Source: Gracilariopsis chorda (lineage: Eukaryota > Rhodophyta > Florideophyceae > Gracilariales > Gracilariaceae). Taken from it: a stretch of 64,000 nucleotides of DNA. A model generated the notes under the pieces. That model was not told where the DNA came from. It searched no databases and saw only the letters and a program-made list of their open reading frames with translations. The DNA is taken from contig NBIV01000291.1 in NCBI GenBank assembly GCA_003194525.1, forward strand, positions 1-64,000, given 5' to 3'. This document shows positions 34,101-46,925 of this stretch, one piece after another; within the stretch, counting starts at the first letter, position 1; each line of letters begins with the position of its first letter. The position numbers and the translations under genes were made by a program.

Positions 34101-36105
34101 ACAAAAACCACGGAGCATCTTGCACGCCGGCGACCACTGTGGCAATTAAAAGCGTTCGTATTTATTCACATACGGCCGGCAAGTAGACCACAAAACCATC
34201 ACGACAACGGCAGGCGGTGGTCAGAAACCAATCAAATAGTTTGCTTGGTTGAAAATACATTAACTGCGTTATTCGTTCTCGTGCACGCAGTATAGATTTT
34301 GCTCAATCGTTTCTTCTTGTGTTGCTGTTATTTGACTTCGTTACGCACCAACTCAGTAGTGACCCAGACGGCAGTATTCCAGCTACTTTTCCGTCCGGTT
34401 CATGTCCATTCATAAGGAACATCTGAGATCGACGTAAAATGCCACGATGTACGAAGGGTCCGCATTCATAGGGGATGAAGACATCACACAGAGAGAATTG
34501 GTGCTTAGTGCGGTACGAATGACAAAGCGGCGTTGTATTGTACCCCATATTGACGGAATATACTTGCACGGTAACCGAAAAGTGGTGGGTGCGGATGGTC
34601 AGCGGCGACGTTTTCGAGCCTACATCAAGAAGGCAATAGGTAAATGCATCCGAAAGCGAAGAAAATGATAAGCGCAGCGAATATCAAAACTGGCCAGGGC
34701 AGGTGATGTTCTGCATGAGAATGAACCGCACCAAATTCCATCGACCGGAAGCGAGCCCATGGAACAGTCACTGCGACACATTTCAATATCAAGCAGTGCA
34801 ATCACAGCGATTAACACCCCAAATAGGCTTGAATTACCACCATCAACGCCTCAGAGTAGGTATCCTCGTCGGAAAAGGCGGTCCTGGTCTTAAATTGTGC
34901 GAGACCTGGATGAAATGAGGAAGGAAAGCAACCATTCTACAATGCAAACCCCAAGCTGGGAATTTGAGAGTATTACCTAAATCGTTCCGTGTCGCTTCAG
35001 TGGTCCAGAACGTTACAACTTGGCACGCATCTCTGGGCATGTTAAACAATTATCGGCGGCCAAAATGGTCACGCTCATCGGTCCCGTGTTATATCATTGG
35101 TGCAACGAACGCCCTGGGGCAGAGCTGAATCAAGAAATAACCACACGATATGGGCTATACGATGACGACGGTGGCGAAATATAGTCTGTTGATGAAATTA
35201 TGTACAATGACCAAAGTACAGTCGGTCGAGGCTATAAGGGGCTACGCATCCTGTCCGGACCGGCGTATTACGCTCGTAACAGAGAAAACCAGAGTGGGGC
35301 TGGAGCCGAGTGCAGCTGAACAGTTTAACTGGATTGGGACTTGCCGTGGCTCTCAAAACAGAGGGTATTTGGGATGGTCGCCTCTTATGCCACCTCCAGC
35401 ACTCCGGAAATGAGACTGCATCGGTTCCAGAGCATGATACCAGTGCCATGGACGATTTGGAAAAGCATTGTGTGGAACACTCCAAAGTTCCAATTTGGGT
35501 GTCCACTCCTGGGCATCGGCCATATTTTGAAGGCACGGCGGTGCACCGATTGAACAATTCACGTATTCTAATTCATAATAATGCACAATTCTGGATTCAA
35601 ACGTCTCTACTGAATGGAGTGGAGAGAGTTGCTGGTGAACAGTATGTCAAAACAGACATGTTGGCGACAGAGCTTTCTGCCTTATTGAATTTTGCAGAAG
35701 CATCATAGTGGCCCCTTCAGAACGCTGGGGCAGTGAGACTTTCGCATATGGACCAGAGAAAGCTTGGAACAGATGAAACCACGTGTGTGACAATTCAAAC
35801 GACTGGTATCTATCTTATGCGACTTCGTGCAAGGAACTTGGACCATGTTATTTGCATCGATGCTCAAGAGCAACAAATACTTGACGCAATGGAACCATGT
35901 CCACTGAAGCTTTCTGCCGAGGCAATTAGGAGCTGTGCAGGTGATGCCACCAACGACCCTCGCGTAATAGAACTGCGAAGGGTGCTATTTGTTGGTGTCT
36001 CCGTTGCTCGCTATAAGAGGAAACCCAAAAGTTGAAGTCACTCAGGCAAGTAGTAGAAGAAACAACTAAGCTTAGCCAAATCCTGAAACACGATTAATGG
36101 GTGAA
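31159..36105. other. No recognisable gene (about 4.9 kb)
   Basis: Only short frames occur, none with a motif I recognise: 134-167 codon frames at 31540-31950 (minus) and 32118-32621 (plus), a 73-codon Arg/Lys-rich frame at 34447-34668 and two plus-strand frames at 35310-35708 and 35733-36035. The last two lie next to the 3' end of the copia element and might be part of the sequence it inserted into. The segment 32630-33370 is strongly AT-rich. Confidence 0.45.
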
Positions 36106-39100
36106 CTAATTGCTATTCGTGACGCGCTTTGCGAAGACCAATAAGTCGCGCGGAAGCAGGCCACTTCGCATGATTTCGTTCAACTTGCGAAACATCACAA
36201 CGTTCCTCTTCGTGAGAACGTCCGCCACGTTACTTGATCCTTGAACCCATTGCAGGACTGAGATCTCACCGGTCTCAAATGAATCACAAAGGCTTGCGAG
36301 GTTGGGCCTGAGTCGATAGTCCCGTCCCTCATGGAGAGTTGTGATTGTCGAATGGAGACCATAGGAGTCCACTGTTAAAACCAATGACAAATTCACTTTT
36401 GTGCCATATGCATTTACGATGCACGAGTTCATCAAGTATTCTCGATCCACAGAAAGCGCTGCAGCCAGTATTTCAGCTCCTATCGAGTTGAACGAAAGTA
36501 TGGCTTGTTTGGCACTTGTCCAATCCAGAACATGGTATATGCTTCTTCCACCCCCGGATGGCATCAAAAGGCCAGAAACATACCCAGTTTGCCCATAAGA
36601 CGTCTTAACTTGACTGGCATCCGAGAAAGCTAAATAACGCGGAAGGAGATCAAGAGGTGGAACGCTAGCGTAACGGATGTTTGGTGTGAGTGATAGTGCT
36701 TCGCGAAGGACATGATTCGCGAGAAGTAGGTCTGACACTTGAAGCCTTGAAATGCGTTGTTGAAGGTAGCTCGCAGCAAAGGAAGCTTGCGTAAGGACAC
36801 CGTGCCCTAAAAAGTTAAGGGATCCCGCTAACAATAGAAATTCTTTCCGTTCGGCAGCAGTACATGATACGTCGAATTCTTTTCGGAGGACCTGCGTCAC
36901 CTCTATCTGGTTTATCGTATCCGTATACTCTTGCATATCCAGCGTGATCGCCCCGTGTTCATGGCGGAGTATTCGAAGACGATTGAAGATCATTTGTGAA
37001 GAGCAGTCAAAGTTTCCCACCGTGAACCTGCTTCCAATCTTTTTGTGGAATAAAGAGAGTTCATGTGGTGGACCAGCCATAAAAAGTTCATCGACAAATT
37101 TGGCCAACGAAAGACGAATAAAGCGATTATCATGTCGCAATATGAACAGCTGTGGGAGTCCGAAAACGACTGGAATATTGTTCTCGGACATCCAGCGTTC
37201 TATTGACAGCTGCCAGAGTCTTCCGCACTTGACAAGGCCATATGTTGGGCCGAGAAAGTTCCAGACGATGCTAGGCCGTGCCCAGCCTCTCGGCGGGACC
37301 ATGAAGATATCTCTTTCAAGTTTGCCCCGTTGAAGGTAGGCTCTTTTGATATCTAATGTGGCCAACGGAAAATTCAAGGAAGCAGCGATCGAGAGTACAA
37401 TTCTGATCACTGGGAACTGTGCCGAGGACGAATCTTTCCTGATGCCTTCCTTCTCACGGTCACGGCTACCATGTGGGACGAAACGACACTTGAGACGTGG
37501 GACACCCATCTACCCATCATCGTTGAGGTGAAAGAAATGATGAGAGGAGACGATGTTGTCGTTTCTCGGCAGTGAAGAAGGCAGCACCTCTGCATAAGAA
37601 CCGTGGTAAACTGTTTTCTCTTTCGAGATGGCCTTGTCGATTATCCATCGTGGGAAGAGCTTTATTTGGGATTTCGAGACATGGTCTTTTCCAAGCACCT
37701 GCTTTGTTTGTCTCAACAACTCTTATTCCGATGGCCGCAGATTACATGGTGGAGTGGCAGCTTTTAGGATCGTAGAACCTATGTCCTTCTCAGGACGAGG
37801 AGGGTTATGAGCTTTCCCAATGTCCAAGGCTGGGAGCTCAATTACCTTAGGATTTTCCCCTGTAATCATTGACCGAACGTTCGGATGGTAGGACCACAGA
37901 GAGTTCTTGGATGAGTTCATCAGAAAGTCAATGCTACCCTTGTTCATCGTCTCGTGATTTGGATCAGCGGGAGCTGGGCTGTCATCTACTTCTGGTACGG
38001 TTTCCTCATTTTCATGAGGCTCATTTACAAAAGAATACGAGATCAAAGATTCGCTGCTGCGTACGGAATTAAAACCCATCTGGCCAAGCTCCATCAAGAG
38101 TGACGACTTTGGCACAAGTCTCACATCTTCATAGGCAGCACGAATGCTCGGTCCCTGCTGCTCCTGGTTGGAGGAGAGTAGGAGGGAATGTTCCTGGGCT
38201 TCAAAAACGTATGCCGCTTTCCATACTCCAAACTTCGGTCTTCGTTTGAAGCAGTATACTGGAGTTTGTTTTGGGGAATGGGTTGAAGAGAAAACTCGTG
38301 GGGACCGGTTTTTGTGTAGGATCTGGATGGCCCGTCGGGCACACTGTTCATAATAAGCGTCCAATAGCTTTTCCGTAGTCGGAGTTTGTGGTAGGCTCAT
38401 CAGGCTTGGCGTATAACCACGCACAAGTTCGAAGCAACTCACCTTTCTGCCACCCTACATGAAGTTGCTCAGAAAGGCGGCTCTAAAGAGTATCTCCGCA
38501 TAAGTGAACTCGGAGCTATGAGTTGCTGCGTAGTAGTGCGCATCTTGAAGAAGTCTCGTCACGATGGGCCTGACAATAGAATTCTTCGACTCGACCACAC
38601 CCATCTTATTGTGTCTTTGAGCTGGTCGTGGCTCGAAAGGGATGGAGTGTACGGCCAGGAAGTCCTTGAAGACCCCTTTGTCGAATTCCGGGTCCCCGGA
38701 CAACGAGTGCGGAGGACCACATACATTGAACCATTGATGCTCGAAAGCAATCTTCACTTCCCTCAGCTCAAGAGTCTCCAGCATAACTGCGGCAGAGTAC
38801 GCCGATGAGAGGTATACCATGTGTAGAATGGGTAGGTTCCCCATTTTCGAAATGAAGAAGAAATCAATCTGCACATGAACATTGAATGGAACGAGTAACC
38901 GACGGAAAGAGACTTTCTGTAAAGATAACGGACGTATAGTACTCTTGCATATGGTGCACTTCTCCACAGCAGCCTTTAACGCCTGTTGAAGCACGGGGGT
39001 CAACACGCCCGCACGCCGGCGCACCTCAGTCATGTCATCCATGGTCAGATGAGTAAAGCCGTGAAGCTTCGCAGCGAACCAGCCACAAACTTTGCCGTCT

Positions 39101-39703
39101 GTATACTTCTCCTGTAGAGCCTTTGAAGTTGCATTCTCAAGGAGGCTGCTATAGGAATGGAAGTAAGAACGAATGGATTCGTCAGAAGTCGGCACTGCAA
39201 GTAGTCTCGTTCTTATGCTGTCCTCAGGGTCACCTAGAAGGCGTGAGCTATATGTCCGGAGGCTCAGTTGAGACTCGGCGAGTACGCCTTTTGGAAGGAC
39301 AAGAGCCGAGCTTTGCTGAGTAGGTTGCCTTTGTGCAGTAGATCGTTGCCTAAAACCAACAAACCATCTCTGTCTCCATATAAAATGGAATCCACGCCTA
39401 CCGACCTTCAACGTCCACTACTGCAAGGTCCCAAATTTCAAACAAAATACGGGCGTCATCACAGTTGGTTCCATACCCATTGTAGAAGGGTTCTCGGTCC
39501 AGTGGGCAAAGTGTGAAGGGTATTCCGAGTGCCAAAGCTACATGGACAGCCGATTGAATGCCCCCAACATTTAGGGGGGACCAGACATCAACAACCGGTT
39601 GGGGTCGTTCATCCATAGAATGAACGGCTTGGCTCCACGCCGAACGATTAGGCTTGATTGCTGTTCGAAAACGTAGAGCCCTTGCGAAAAAATGCATCAG
39701 CAC
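36106..39703 (-). pseudogene. Copia pol remnant: protease, integrase, RT, RNase H
   Basis: 39703-39398 is a protease-like segment (PVVDVWSPLNVGG, with Asp-Val where Asp-Thr/Ser-Gly is expected). From 39411 to 36106 one frame continues: zinc region (KCTICKSTIRP), integrase core with Asp in HVQIDFFFI, SGDPEFDKG and Glu in MGVVESKNS; then a linker; then RT (LKCRFVPHGSRDREKEGIRK, LATLDIKRAYLQ) and RNase H to the end. The RT catalytic YVDD reads FVDE. In-frame stops are TAG 38457-38455, TAA 37725-37723 and TAG 37512-37510; no frameshift is needed within 3.3 kb. Inactive by both the stops and the lost catalytic Asp. Confidence 0.85.
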
Positions 39704-39704
39704 T

Positions 39705-40412
39705 CTTCTTTTTCTCCGTGATTCCCTTAGCCAGGCGATTCATCTTATCAAGGTAGGTCTCTCCACCATTGAATGAGCAATCTTTCAAGTAGCGGAAGTG
39801 CTCTGGTGAATCGCAGTGCCAACAAAATCCATGAGTACGTTTGTTTCGTCTCTCGGAACGACAAATATTCCCGCTCTTGTCCTTAGAGGCCCCAGAAGAC
39901 GAATGTTTTCTCTTATTTATCTATTTGGGACGGGAACTGGATGAATTGTTGCGGGCTTCCTGCTCCGTCGAGCCAACTCCATAAGACAACAGTGCTTTGT
40001 GGACACGTTCCTGAACCATAGTTTCGATACCGTTTCGTGAAATATCAGCCAAAGCCTGCTTTGTCGCCGAAGAGAGAGATTAAAGAACCGAAACGGCGTC
40101 ATCCATCTGCAATACAACTCTTGGATTGGGGGGTTTGGAGATTGCCTTGATAGTTTCAGGCTTGATGTCTCCTTTCTTCTTAGGAAAACTAGTGGTTTGC
40201 AGCGCTAGCCTGTCGGAAATCTCTTTGATGTTCCTCCGGTAATCCTGTAGAAGAGTTTTCAAAGACTCGTTTTCTTCGGGAATTTGGATGGGTTCGAGCG
40301 TGCTGATAAGGGAGGTTGAAACCTCTCTAATCTTCTTGATGACCGTGAAACCTACTTTGTTGTCGTCGAAAACCACTTTTATTCGATCTAGACGAGATTG
40401 AACTTGCGACAA
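39705..40412 (-). pseudogene. Copia gag remnant with variant zinc knuckle
   Basis: The upstream part (40412-40080) encodes a Lys/Glu/Leu-rich, probably coiled-coil segment (MSQVQSRLDRIKVVFDD). Downstream, at 39824-39777 in another frame, CWHCDSPEHFRYLKDC is a zinc-knuckle-like motif with spacing CX2CX4HX6C instead of CX2CX4HX4C, preceded by a Lys/Arg-rich stretch. Capsid homology is not recognisable. Frames are broken. Confidence 0.55.
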
Positions 40413-41864
40413 AAGCTGAAGAACTGGGCTGTGGAGCGTATTCTCGGTTAGGTTGGCATTATTAATTAACGTAATTGATGAGACGTCTCTAATATGGCTG
40501 TAAGTCTCAGGTAACGTATTAGTAAGGTGATTAGAAGGCAGTCCACGGAAGCGATCCGCAAATGAAACTAAATATTCTTGCTAACGACGAAGACAGCTAG
40601 ATAATTTGTTGAAAGAGCATATCAAACGATTAACCATAGAAGTCGGAGATTTCGTGGCTATGAAGTCAGCTATTTACTGGACGGTCTGAATTTGGTGATC
40701 TTTGCGAAAGTCAATTTGACGTTTTGCTTGAGCTTCTTCAACAATACTTTTCTGCACCGGAAAAGAACCTTGTTCGATCAGAAGACGTCCAAGTATGGTG
40801 AACTTTGTTTTTTACCGTTTAACGGCACTTTTTTCCGCTGTTATGCGGATCGAGTCAATTCACTCAGATAAATTGTGATGTTACTGAAGTAAATGAGATG
40901 CACTTTTGAACGTTGGAATGTTGTCCAAATTTTGCATCGTAGACGAAGATGGCTTTGGGCACATAACTGAGCTAGCGTGTAGTAGAAGACGCGTGCAAAA
41001 CATGAGCAGTAAAGTTTTGTCATCTCTGAGCGCCAGAAAACGTAATTGAGAGTAATCGTCCTCTTGCCGCCCTCCTTCTTCTGGGATCCTTCCCGGAGTG
41101 AGGCAGGGTTGACGTTTATTGTTTTCCGGAGAGCTCAGCGAGCTGCTTGCGAGCAGCGCAAGCTCACAAAACCTCACGTAAGGTTCGCAGTCGTCTTAGA
41201 GTCAAGTGCCGCAGACATGAGCTAATTATCCGTCTATTTCACACTTATGTCAGCCGTTTTGCGTACCCTATTCATCGTGTGGTACGTGGCTACGAAAAAC
41301 GCTACGAGTTTCGTGCGGCGTAATTCTTCCAATGGCGGGAAACCGTCCAAAATATCCCCATGTCCAAAATTAAGCCGTTGAGAAGATATGTGATACGCTA
41401 CAATGAGGCCTTCCCTTACCAATTTCCACATGTGTCCTGGACAGTAATGCCATTGCACTGCTGTAATGAACCCAAGGGAGGTGAGGCATCGGTGCGGGGG
41501 CACCGGACTAGCTTGTGAATCGCTTGTGCTCGTCGCGTTTGTGGCAGTCGCAGCGCCTCCCTCTCTGTCCGTCGGTGTGCCCGCCTTGGCATTTTCGTCT
41601 CTTCCGAGAGGCATGCGTGACCCATCGTAGTATCTACACACCAATACTTGCGTCACCATTCCCCGTCAGCCTCTCGCCCTTTCCTCGCCACCATAACACG
41701 CTCCACAAGTACACGTACGGCTCGTGGCGCTGCCAACTTGACACACTCCTACTCAAAACACAGCTCAACGTCCTGCCCCGCGAAACATTCGCATTAGCGC
41801 GTTGCGGCCAACAGTCGAGACTTGAAAACGTCCCACATTCACCCGCTATTCGCTTCAGAAACGC
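40413..41864. other. Intergenic region between copia remnant and ZUFSP-like gene
   Basis: No recognisable gene. A 141-codon minus-strand frame (41659-41234, Ala/Thr/Ser-rich middle, start 206 bp from the divergent ZUFSP-like ATG) could be a small unrecognised gene, but nothing beyond its length supports it. The last 200 bp before 41865 should contain the promoter of the ZUFSP-like gene; no TATA element stands out. Confidence 0.4.
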
Positions 41865-43049
41865 ATGAGTTCCCAACAAAACTCGTGCCCCATTTGTAAC
41901 CAATCTTTTCCTGGGGACCTGCGTCAGCTTGAGAGGCATGTCAACAATCATCTAGATGCCGCAGAAAACCAACTCTCACCACCACCATCACAAGAACCAA
42001 CCCCCTCCTCTGAAAATCTCCGACCCAATGGCTCTCTGCACCACAATGGAGTCCTTATTAACGATGACGACGACGAAATTCAAAAGGTTGATCCTGCCAG
42101 AGCCATCTTACGACAGGTGGAGCAAAATGACGCAGCGCTAGCAAGGGCATTGGCCAACACTGATCAGGATTGGTCTAAACACAAGTCCACGGCTCAGAGC
42201 TCTAGGTTTGCGGACTGCATTGAGCACTGCTACGAGAACATCCTGCGTCGCATAATGCCAAACATGGATGTCTTTGATCAATCTCTGAAGAACATCCATC
42301 TCTGCGCTCGATTAGACCTTTATTCCAGCAACATCGCCGGTCTAGGTTGGGACTGCGGTTATCGAAACATTCAAATGCTCTTCAGTTGTCTGTTATACCA
42401 CCCAGCATCAACTTCAATTCTAGCGCACGCAGGCATCAGAGAGGTACCAAGCATCCCGGAAATCGCCGCCGGAATCGAATCCGCATGGCGCAAAGGATTG
42501 GATCCAGAAGGCTGTGCAACCTTTGGAGGCACGTTAACAGACAAGGAGGTTTGGATAGGTGCCACAGAAACGTTTGTGTTTTGTAGAAGTTTGAATCTCA
42601 ACGCCTTTGTCACCGACTTTGAAACGCCCACTCAAGCCGAACGAAAACAGATGTTTCAATGGATTTACAAGCACTTTGAACAATCTTGTGCGCGTCGAAA
42701 CTGTTCTCTGCACCTCCCGAGAAAGGCACGTGCCGTGCCAAGGACCATTGTGTGTCCCTTATTCTGCCAGTGGCAGGGCCACTCCGTCACTATAGTTGGC
42801 GCTGAGAAAACCACAGCTGGAGATATTTTTCTCGTTGTCCTTGACCCCTCACGTGGATTTCACAAAAGCATTGTTGAAAGTCGCCGACATGACCCCAACC
42901 TATTTCTTCGCAGGGTCGACCATCCTCAGTTTTCTCACCCGCGATTTCAGTTCGTCTCGGTGCTTAGAGGGAAAGCAGATGAACAGCCCAGTAAAATGGG
43001 TACACGGAAGAGATTACTTAGAAGACTGCGCTTCGGAGCACCGTCCTAG
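41865..43049 (+). CDS. ZUP1: ZUFSP/ZUP1-type C78 family peptidase with N-terminal zinc finger
   Basis: Single-exon gene of 394 residues. An N-terminal C2H2-type zinc finger (C8, C11, H25, H29) is followed by an acidic, low-complexity spacer and then a papain-fold peptidase domain of family C78. Catalytic Cys is C164 in GLGWDCGYRNIQ, His is H306 in WQGHSVTIVG, and Asp is D327 in VLDPSRG, with the Trp-Asp-Cys-Gly-Tyr-Arg-Asn signature intact. In animals ZUP1 cleaves K63-linked ubiquitin chains during genome maintenance, while related UFSP enzymes process UFM1; the zinc finger favours the ZUP1 branch. It is much shorter than human ZUP1, with one finger instead of several. The ATG is the first in frame and gives a finger right at the N-terminus. 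It converges with MED14, about 300 bp separating the stops. Confidence 0.88.
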   Translation: MSSQQNSCPICNQSFPGDLRQLERHVNNHLDAAENQLSPPPSQEPTPSSENLRPNGSLHHNGVLINDDDDEIQKVDPARAILRQVEQNDAALARALANTDQDWSKHKSTAQSSRFADCIEHCYENILRRIMPNMDVFDQSLKNIHLCARLDLYSSNIAGLGWDCGYRNIQMLFSCLLYHPASTSILAHAGIREVPSIPEIAAGIESAWRKGLDPEGCATFGGTLTDKEVWIGATETFVFCRSLNLNAFVTDFETPTQAERKQMFQWIYKHFEQSCARRNCSLHLPRKARAVPRTIVCPLFCQWQGHSVTIVGAEKTTAGDIFLVVLDPSRGFHKSIVESRRHDPNLFLRRVDHPQFSHPRFQFVSVLRGKADEQPSKMGTRKRLLRRLRFGAPS

Positions 43050-43351
43050 TGTACCACTATTGTAGACTAACTCAAAAAGTTACGAATCGTTCTTGCGACT
43101 CTCAAGTTAGGCAAATCGGCTGTGCTTGCAGCTCTGCTACCTTTGAGCTTGTTGGGTGCCGTTTAAACCAGAGAAACGACACAACAGAGGTCACGTGGGA
43201 ACTCAAGTCAAAATGCGTTTGCAATGTTTGCCAGAGCGCGCCATCGTACCAACCCTCAACGATGCAGCGCACTTTGTGCGATCTCTTCAAGTCATGCTTT
43301 ACATAGTAACGAGTCAGTTACGGGGGTAATGAGTGCAACGATTGCGGTATT

Positions 43352-46300
43352 CTAAGTACGTTCGGTTGATGCAGCCGAAGATACCAAACGCGACAAGAAT
43401 GTTTCGAGCATTTCCATCTTAAGCACAATTGTGGAATCAGCCCTTTGTGGCTCGGCATATCCGTCCCTCACCACAGACGCCACGACTTCGTCCCATTTTG
43501 GAAGCGACACATAATCATTTCCTCGCCCTGAGGTTCCAGGACCAGAGGAGTGGTTGCGAGTAACAAATCCCTGCTGAATCATAACAGAAGTGGCTCGTCC
43601 TACGTCTATCACCGTGACAAGCCCACCTCCACCACGAGCATCCACATCTACAGCATGCGCGACTTTGTGGCATCGAACTCCTTGTCTGACTTCTGTCTTT
43701 GCAGCCCCAGGCTGGGGATGACCTCTGGTGCCCAGGTCAACAAAACCAGCAAACATAGCGCGCACTCTGAGAGCAGTTAGGAAGCGTATTCTCCCGTTCA
43801 CTTTCTCTCGTACCGCGCTTTCCGCTGCCGCGGCAACAGGACATGCTCTTTCCAATAAACCAGCCAACACCCCTCCCACTTGTCCACCAGACGCGTCCAG
43901 CGCCTCTTCTATCAGGGGTGCTAATTGTTCCATGGTCTGTTTTGAGGGAGAAAATGATAAGCTGAAGCCACCACTGTTGCCCTTGGAGTATACATATTCA
44001 ACCGTAGCGGTATACTGCGGTTTCGGTGGCGGCACGCCTGGTACAGCAACACCCTGATTTGGTCCGTAGGGTCCAATGCCGACAACGATACGCACTGGAG
44101 AGCGTCGTAGAACTCTGTAGAATCGCGAGGGTGGAACACCGCGGGCCAGCGCCGCAGCCGTGCGGGCTCGTGTTAGATCTCGAAAGAAACTACACACTGA
44201 CTCAGGATTTGCTGACGGGTATGTGAAAGTCAGTTGAGAACCTGTACATGACACTCCAACAGACCACAGATTTCCAGTCCCGCGTGATTTTGAACTACAT
44301 CGTGACCGCGCACTTCCATCTGGCACTGCGACGGAGTCAGTGCTGTCAAATATAGAAGGCAGCAAGGAAAACCGTACCTGCCAAACATCGTAGCCGCGTA
44401 GTAACAGCTCGGCTCTTCGGACGGGTAGTGGTTCACATTTGACCCTCAAAAGAACCCGCGACGCCGATTCCAGATGCAAGTCGCTGTCCTCACTCGTCCG
44501 CATGTGATGCATTTGGGCAAACACGCTAGCCCTGTAAAATGCCCGAATGAGTGAATCACGTTTGAGGCGCCGTTCCACAACCTCTCTGGTCACCGCCCAT
44601 GCCGCAGCAGCGGCGGCAGTGCCACTATATCTGTCTATACTATCGGTCTCCGTGTTCTGAACAGACCGTGAGGTCGTTTTACAACCTTCTTCATCTCGAG
44701 CCCCAATACGCCAGTCTCCGCCCGCAAAAGAGCTTTCCTGTATGAAGACCAACGAATCACTGGTGGTGGCGTACGTGAGGCGCGGTCGTTTCGATGAACT
44801 GCTCCTGTCAAAGCCACGAGCGCTTGCAGTACGGTACCGTGATGAGGACGTAGTACCCACCCGTAGGCCGTTCAGTGCGTCTTTCGAGTTTGGAGGTGGT
44901 GATAGAGTTAAAAATCGTCGCGGGGCGCGTCGCTCTAATGGCGCGAACGGGGGTACAAGTTGACTTGCAGCGCGATCACGTGACGCCGTAGCCGCCACTG
45001 AAGCCGTACCGGGTGGCAATGTATTGGAGACCCCAATGTCCAACGCACATACAGAGCGAGCAGCAGAGTCGAGCTTCACTCTCGCGCGGATGACTTCGAA
45101 CGCGCGTATACACGCGTCAATTTCCTGGGACTTGGATTCAAACTGGCGTGCACCGACCCACACATTGGAATCACTTTCCCGTCGCAAAGGGACAGCAAGC
45201 GCCGCAGCTCCATACGGTCTTATTCTCAAACCGCCTGTAAGGTTGTAGATTCTAAAATCAATTCCAGTAGCACTCGATCCGCCGAATCGAATGGACACGA
45301 CATCATTCGCAGAAACGCATCGTTCAGCAGCTTGATCGTTGCGCGCGATTCTGGACTCGGAGAGCATTATGCAGGAGGGGTCGACACGGAGCTGCGAAGC
45401 ACGTTCAAGAAAGGCATTGGAAATACTGGTTATCCTCGCACAGCTTCGAAGTTTGATGCAGGCGCAGAGTTGATCTTCCAGATTGAGGCGATTCATTTGT
45501 AACACAAAACTGGGGTGAGGCTTGCCTAGTTCGACAGCATTAGGCAAAGCAGGTTCATGAACGCACGATATGCAAGCACGATCCACATCACGAAAGCGCT
45601 CAGTTTGCGGGTGTGTTGGGGTTTCAGCGTCGGGAGAAGCAACTGAGATGGTACTTGGATACTGTTGTATACGAATTAGAGCTGGGTGCCTGTGTGGCAA
45701 CCAGTAGGAGATAGTTAACGGAGTGTTTCGAGGAGGGTTTGGGTCGGCACCCTCTACCTTGATATGAGCGCTCCATGGCCCATCGCACAGCGCTCGAGCT
45801 TGTGCTCGTAAACAATCCATAGCTAAAGGGGCGCACACCTCATCCGCCATCATGTCACGCAAGGCGCAAATCATAATGCTGCATGAATTAACATCGGAGT
45901 TGGACTTGGTCATGGCGCGAACGGCCTTGAGGGCAGTGCTCATGCGGTCGTCAGCCATGCGGCGTAGCAGTGCGTGCTGTTTAGAGGTGAGATTGGAGGT
46001 TTGGCCGTTTACCGTTGTTCGTTGCGAACTCCAGTGCGAATCATCGTCTTGAGGGGCGTCAATGTGACTAGCAACGAAGACGCGTATGGAATGGACGCGC
46101 AGCAAGGCGAGATGAGGATCGAGGCTATCCAGTGAGACATCGGCGGCCCATAGTGCGGGAACGCCGATTGAAACGCACACATCGGCCAGTCCGGAGCGCC
46201 ACGACAAGACCTGCACAGCGCCGATATGAAGCTGAGACTCGCGCACACAGTTGCGGGTGGCAATTCCTAAGCGTTCAGTAACGGACGGGGACACGGCTCC

Positions 46301-46925
46301 AAGCGAGAACGAAGAAGGCTTGGGAGGACGTGCGGAAGGTGTGGTAATAGAAGGTGTGAGCTGTTGTGTAACCTCGCTGAAATCCGGTGTGAGACGTGGT
46401 CGTTTCAAAGGGCGTGGATTTTCAGGCTTGGAGTGGGAGGTTGAATGCGGGGGGTGGGAGGCGGATTTGGTTAAGAGAGTGACGGCGGAAGCAACTGCAG
46501 GACGCGTGGTGAGTTTGTTGGAGAGATAGGCGCTTATGTCCCAGAGGTTGTCGACGGTGTCTTCGAATACTTGGGCATTTGCTATGGCGGCGTCTTCGAC
46601 TAGGTTTGCGCGCGCGGCTGTGGTTCCCTGGAGCTTGTGCCATCGTAGAACGGCGAGCAGACGGGCAAATGCGTGGCGGGCGTTAATTGCATACTTGAGC
46701 AGAAAGCTCTTCTTGGTGGCGTCATCCTGTTGTGAGGGGGGTGTTTTGTTTGTTAGCAGACGTGATTGGTGGTGAGGTTGGGGCAGGTAATGAGGGTGTG
46801 TGGGGGGTTGTGGTGCGTACCTTGTTGGGAAGCGCTGTGAGAATCTGTCGCAACTGTTGGTAAGAAACAGTACACGCTTTGGAGGTTATGGAGGCGAGGC
46901 TGTATTCGTGCGGTGGGGAGTCCAT
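43352..46925 (-). CDS. MED14: Mediator complex subunit 14 (two exons)
   Basis: Exon 1 is 46925-46821 and exon 2 is 46726-43352, giving 1159 residues. MED14 is the backbone subunit linking head, middle and tail of Mediator in RNA polymerase II transcription. The N-terminus matches the MED14 family: LRQILTALPNK, then after the intron KKSFLLKYAINARHAFARLLAVLRW and a conserved acidic helix (VFEDTVDNLWD). Further on, blocks comparable to family members are a Val/Leu-rich beta region (QLHIGAVQVLSW), a helix near CLRAQARALCDGPWSAHIKVEG, and C-terminal YTATVEYVYSKGNSGGFSLSF followed by a region matching the family up to the end. The middle is Ser/Arg-rich and poorly conserved. Length lies between yeast Rgr1 and human MED14. 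Start chosen at the ATG giving SLASITSKACTVSYQQL. Confidence 0.85.
46727..46820 (-). other. MED14 intron (94 bp)
   Basis: On the minus strand the donor is AAG/GTACGC and the acceptor CACAACAG/GATGAC. It is phase 0 and joins ALPNK to DDATKKS, restoring the family's N-terminal helix order. An in-frame read-through would give a low-complexity Pro/Thr-rich insert. Confidence 0.8.

Larger units (their letters stand above)
36106..40412 (-). mobile_element. Decayed Ty1/copia element
   Basis: Minus-strand order of gag with zinc knuckle, protease-like segment, integrase, then RT and RNase H is diagnostic for Ty1/copia. No LTR pair could be identified: I found no matching direct repeats between the sequence below 36106 and above 40412, so the element's ends are unknown and the coordinates cover the coding remnant only. 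Confidence 0.8.
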
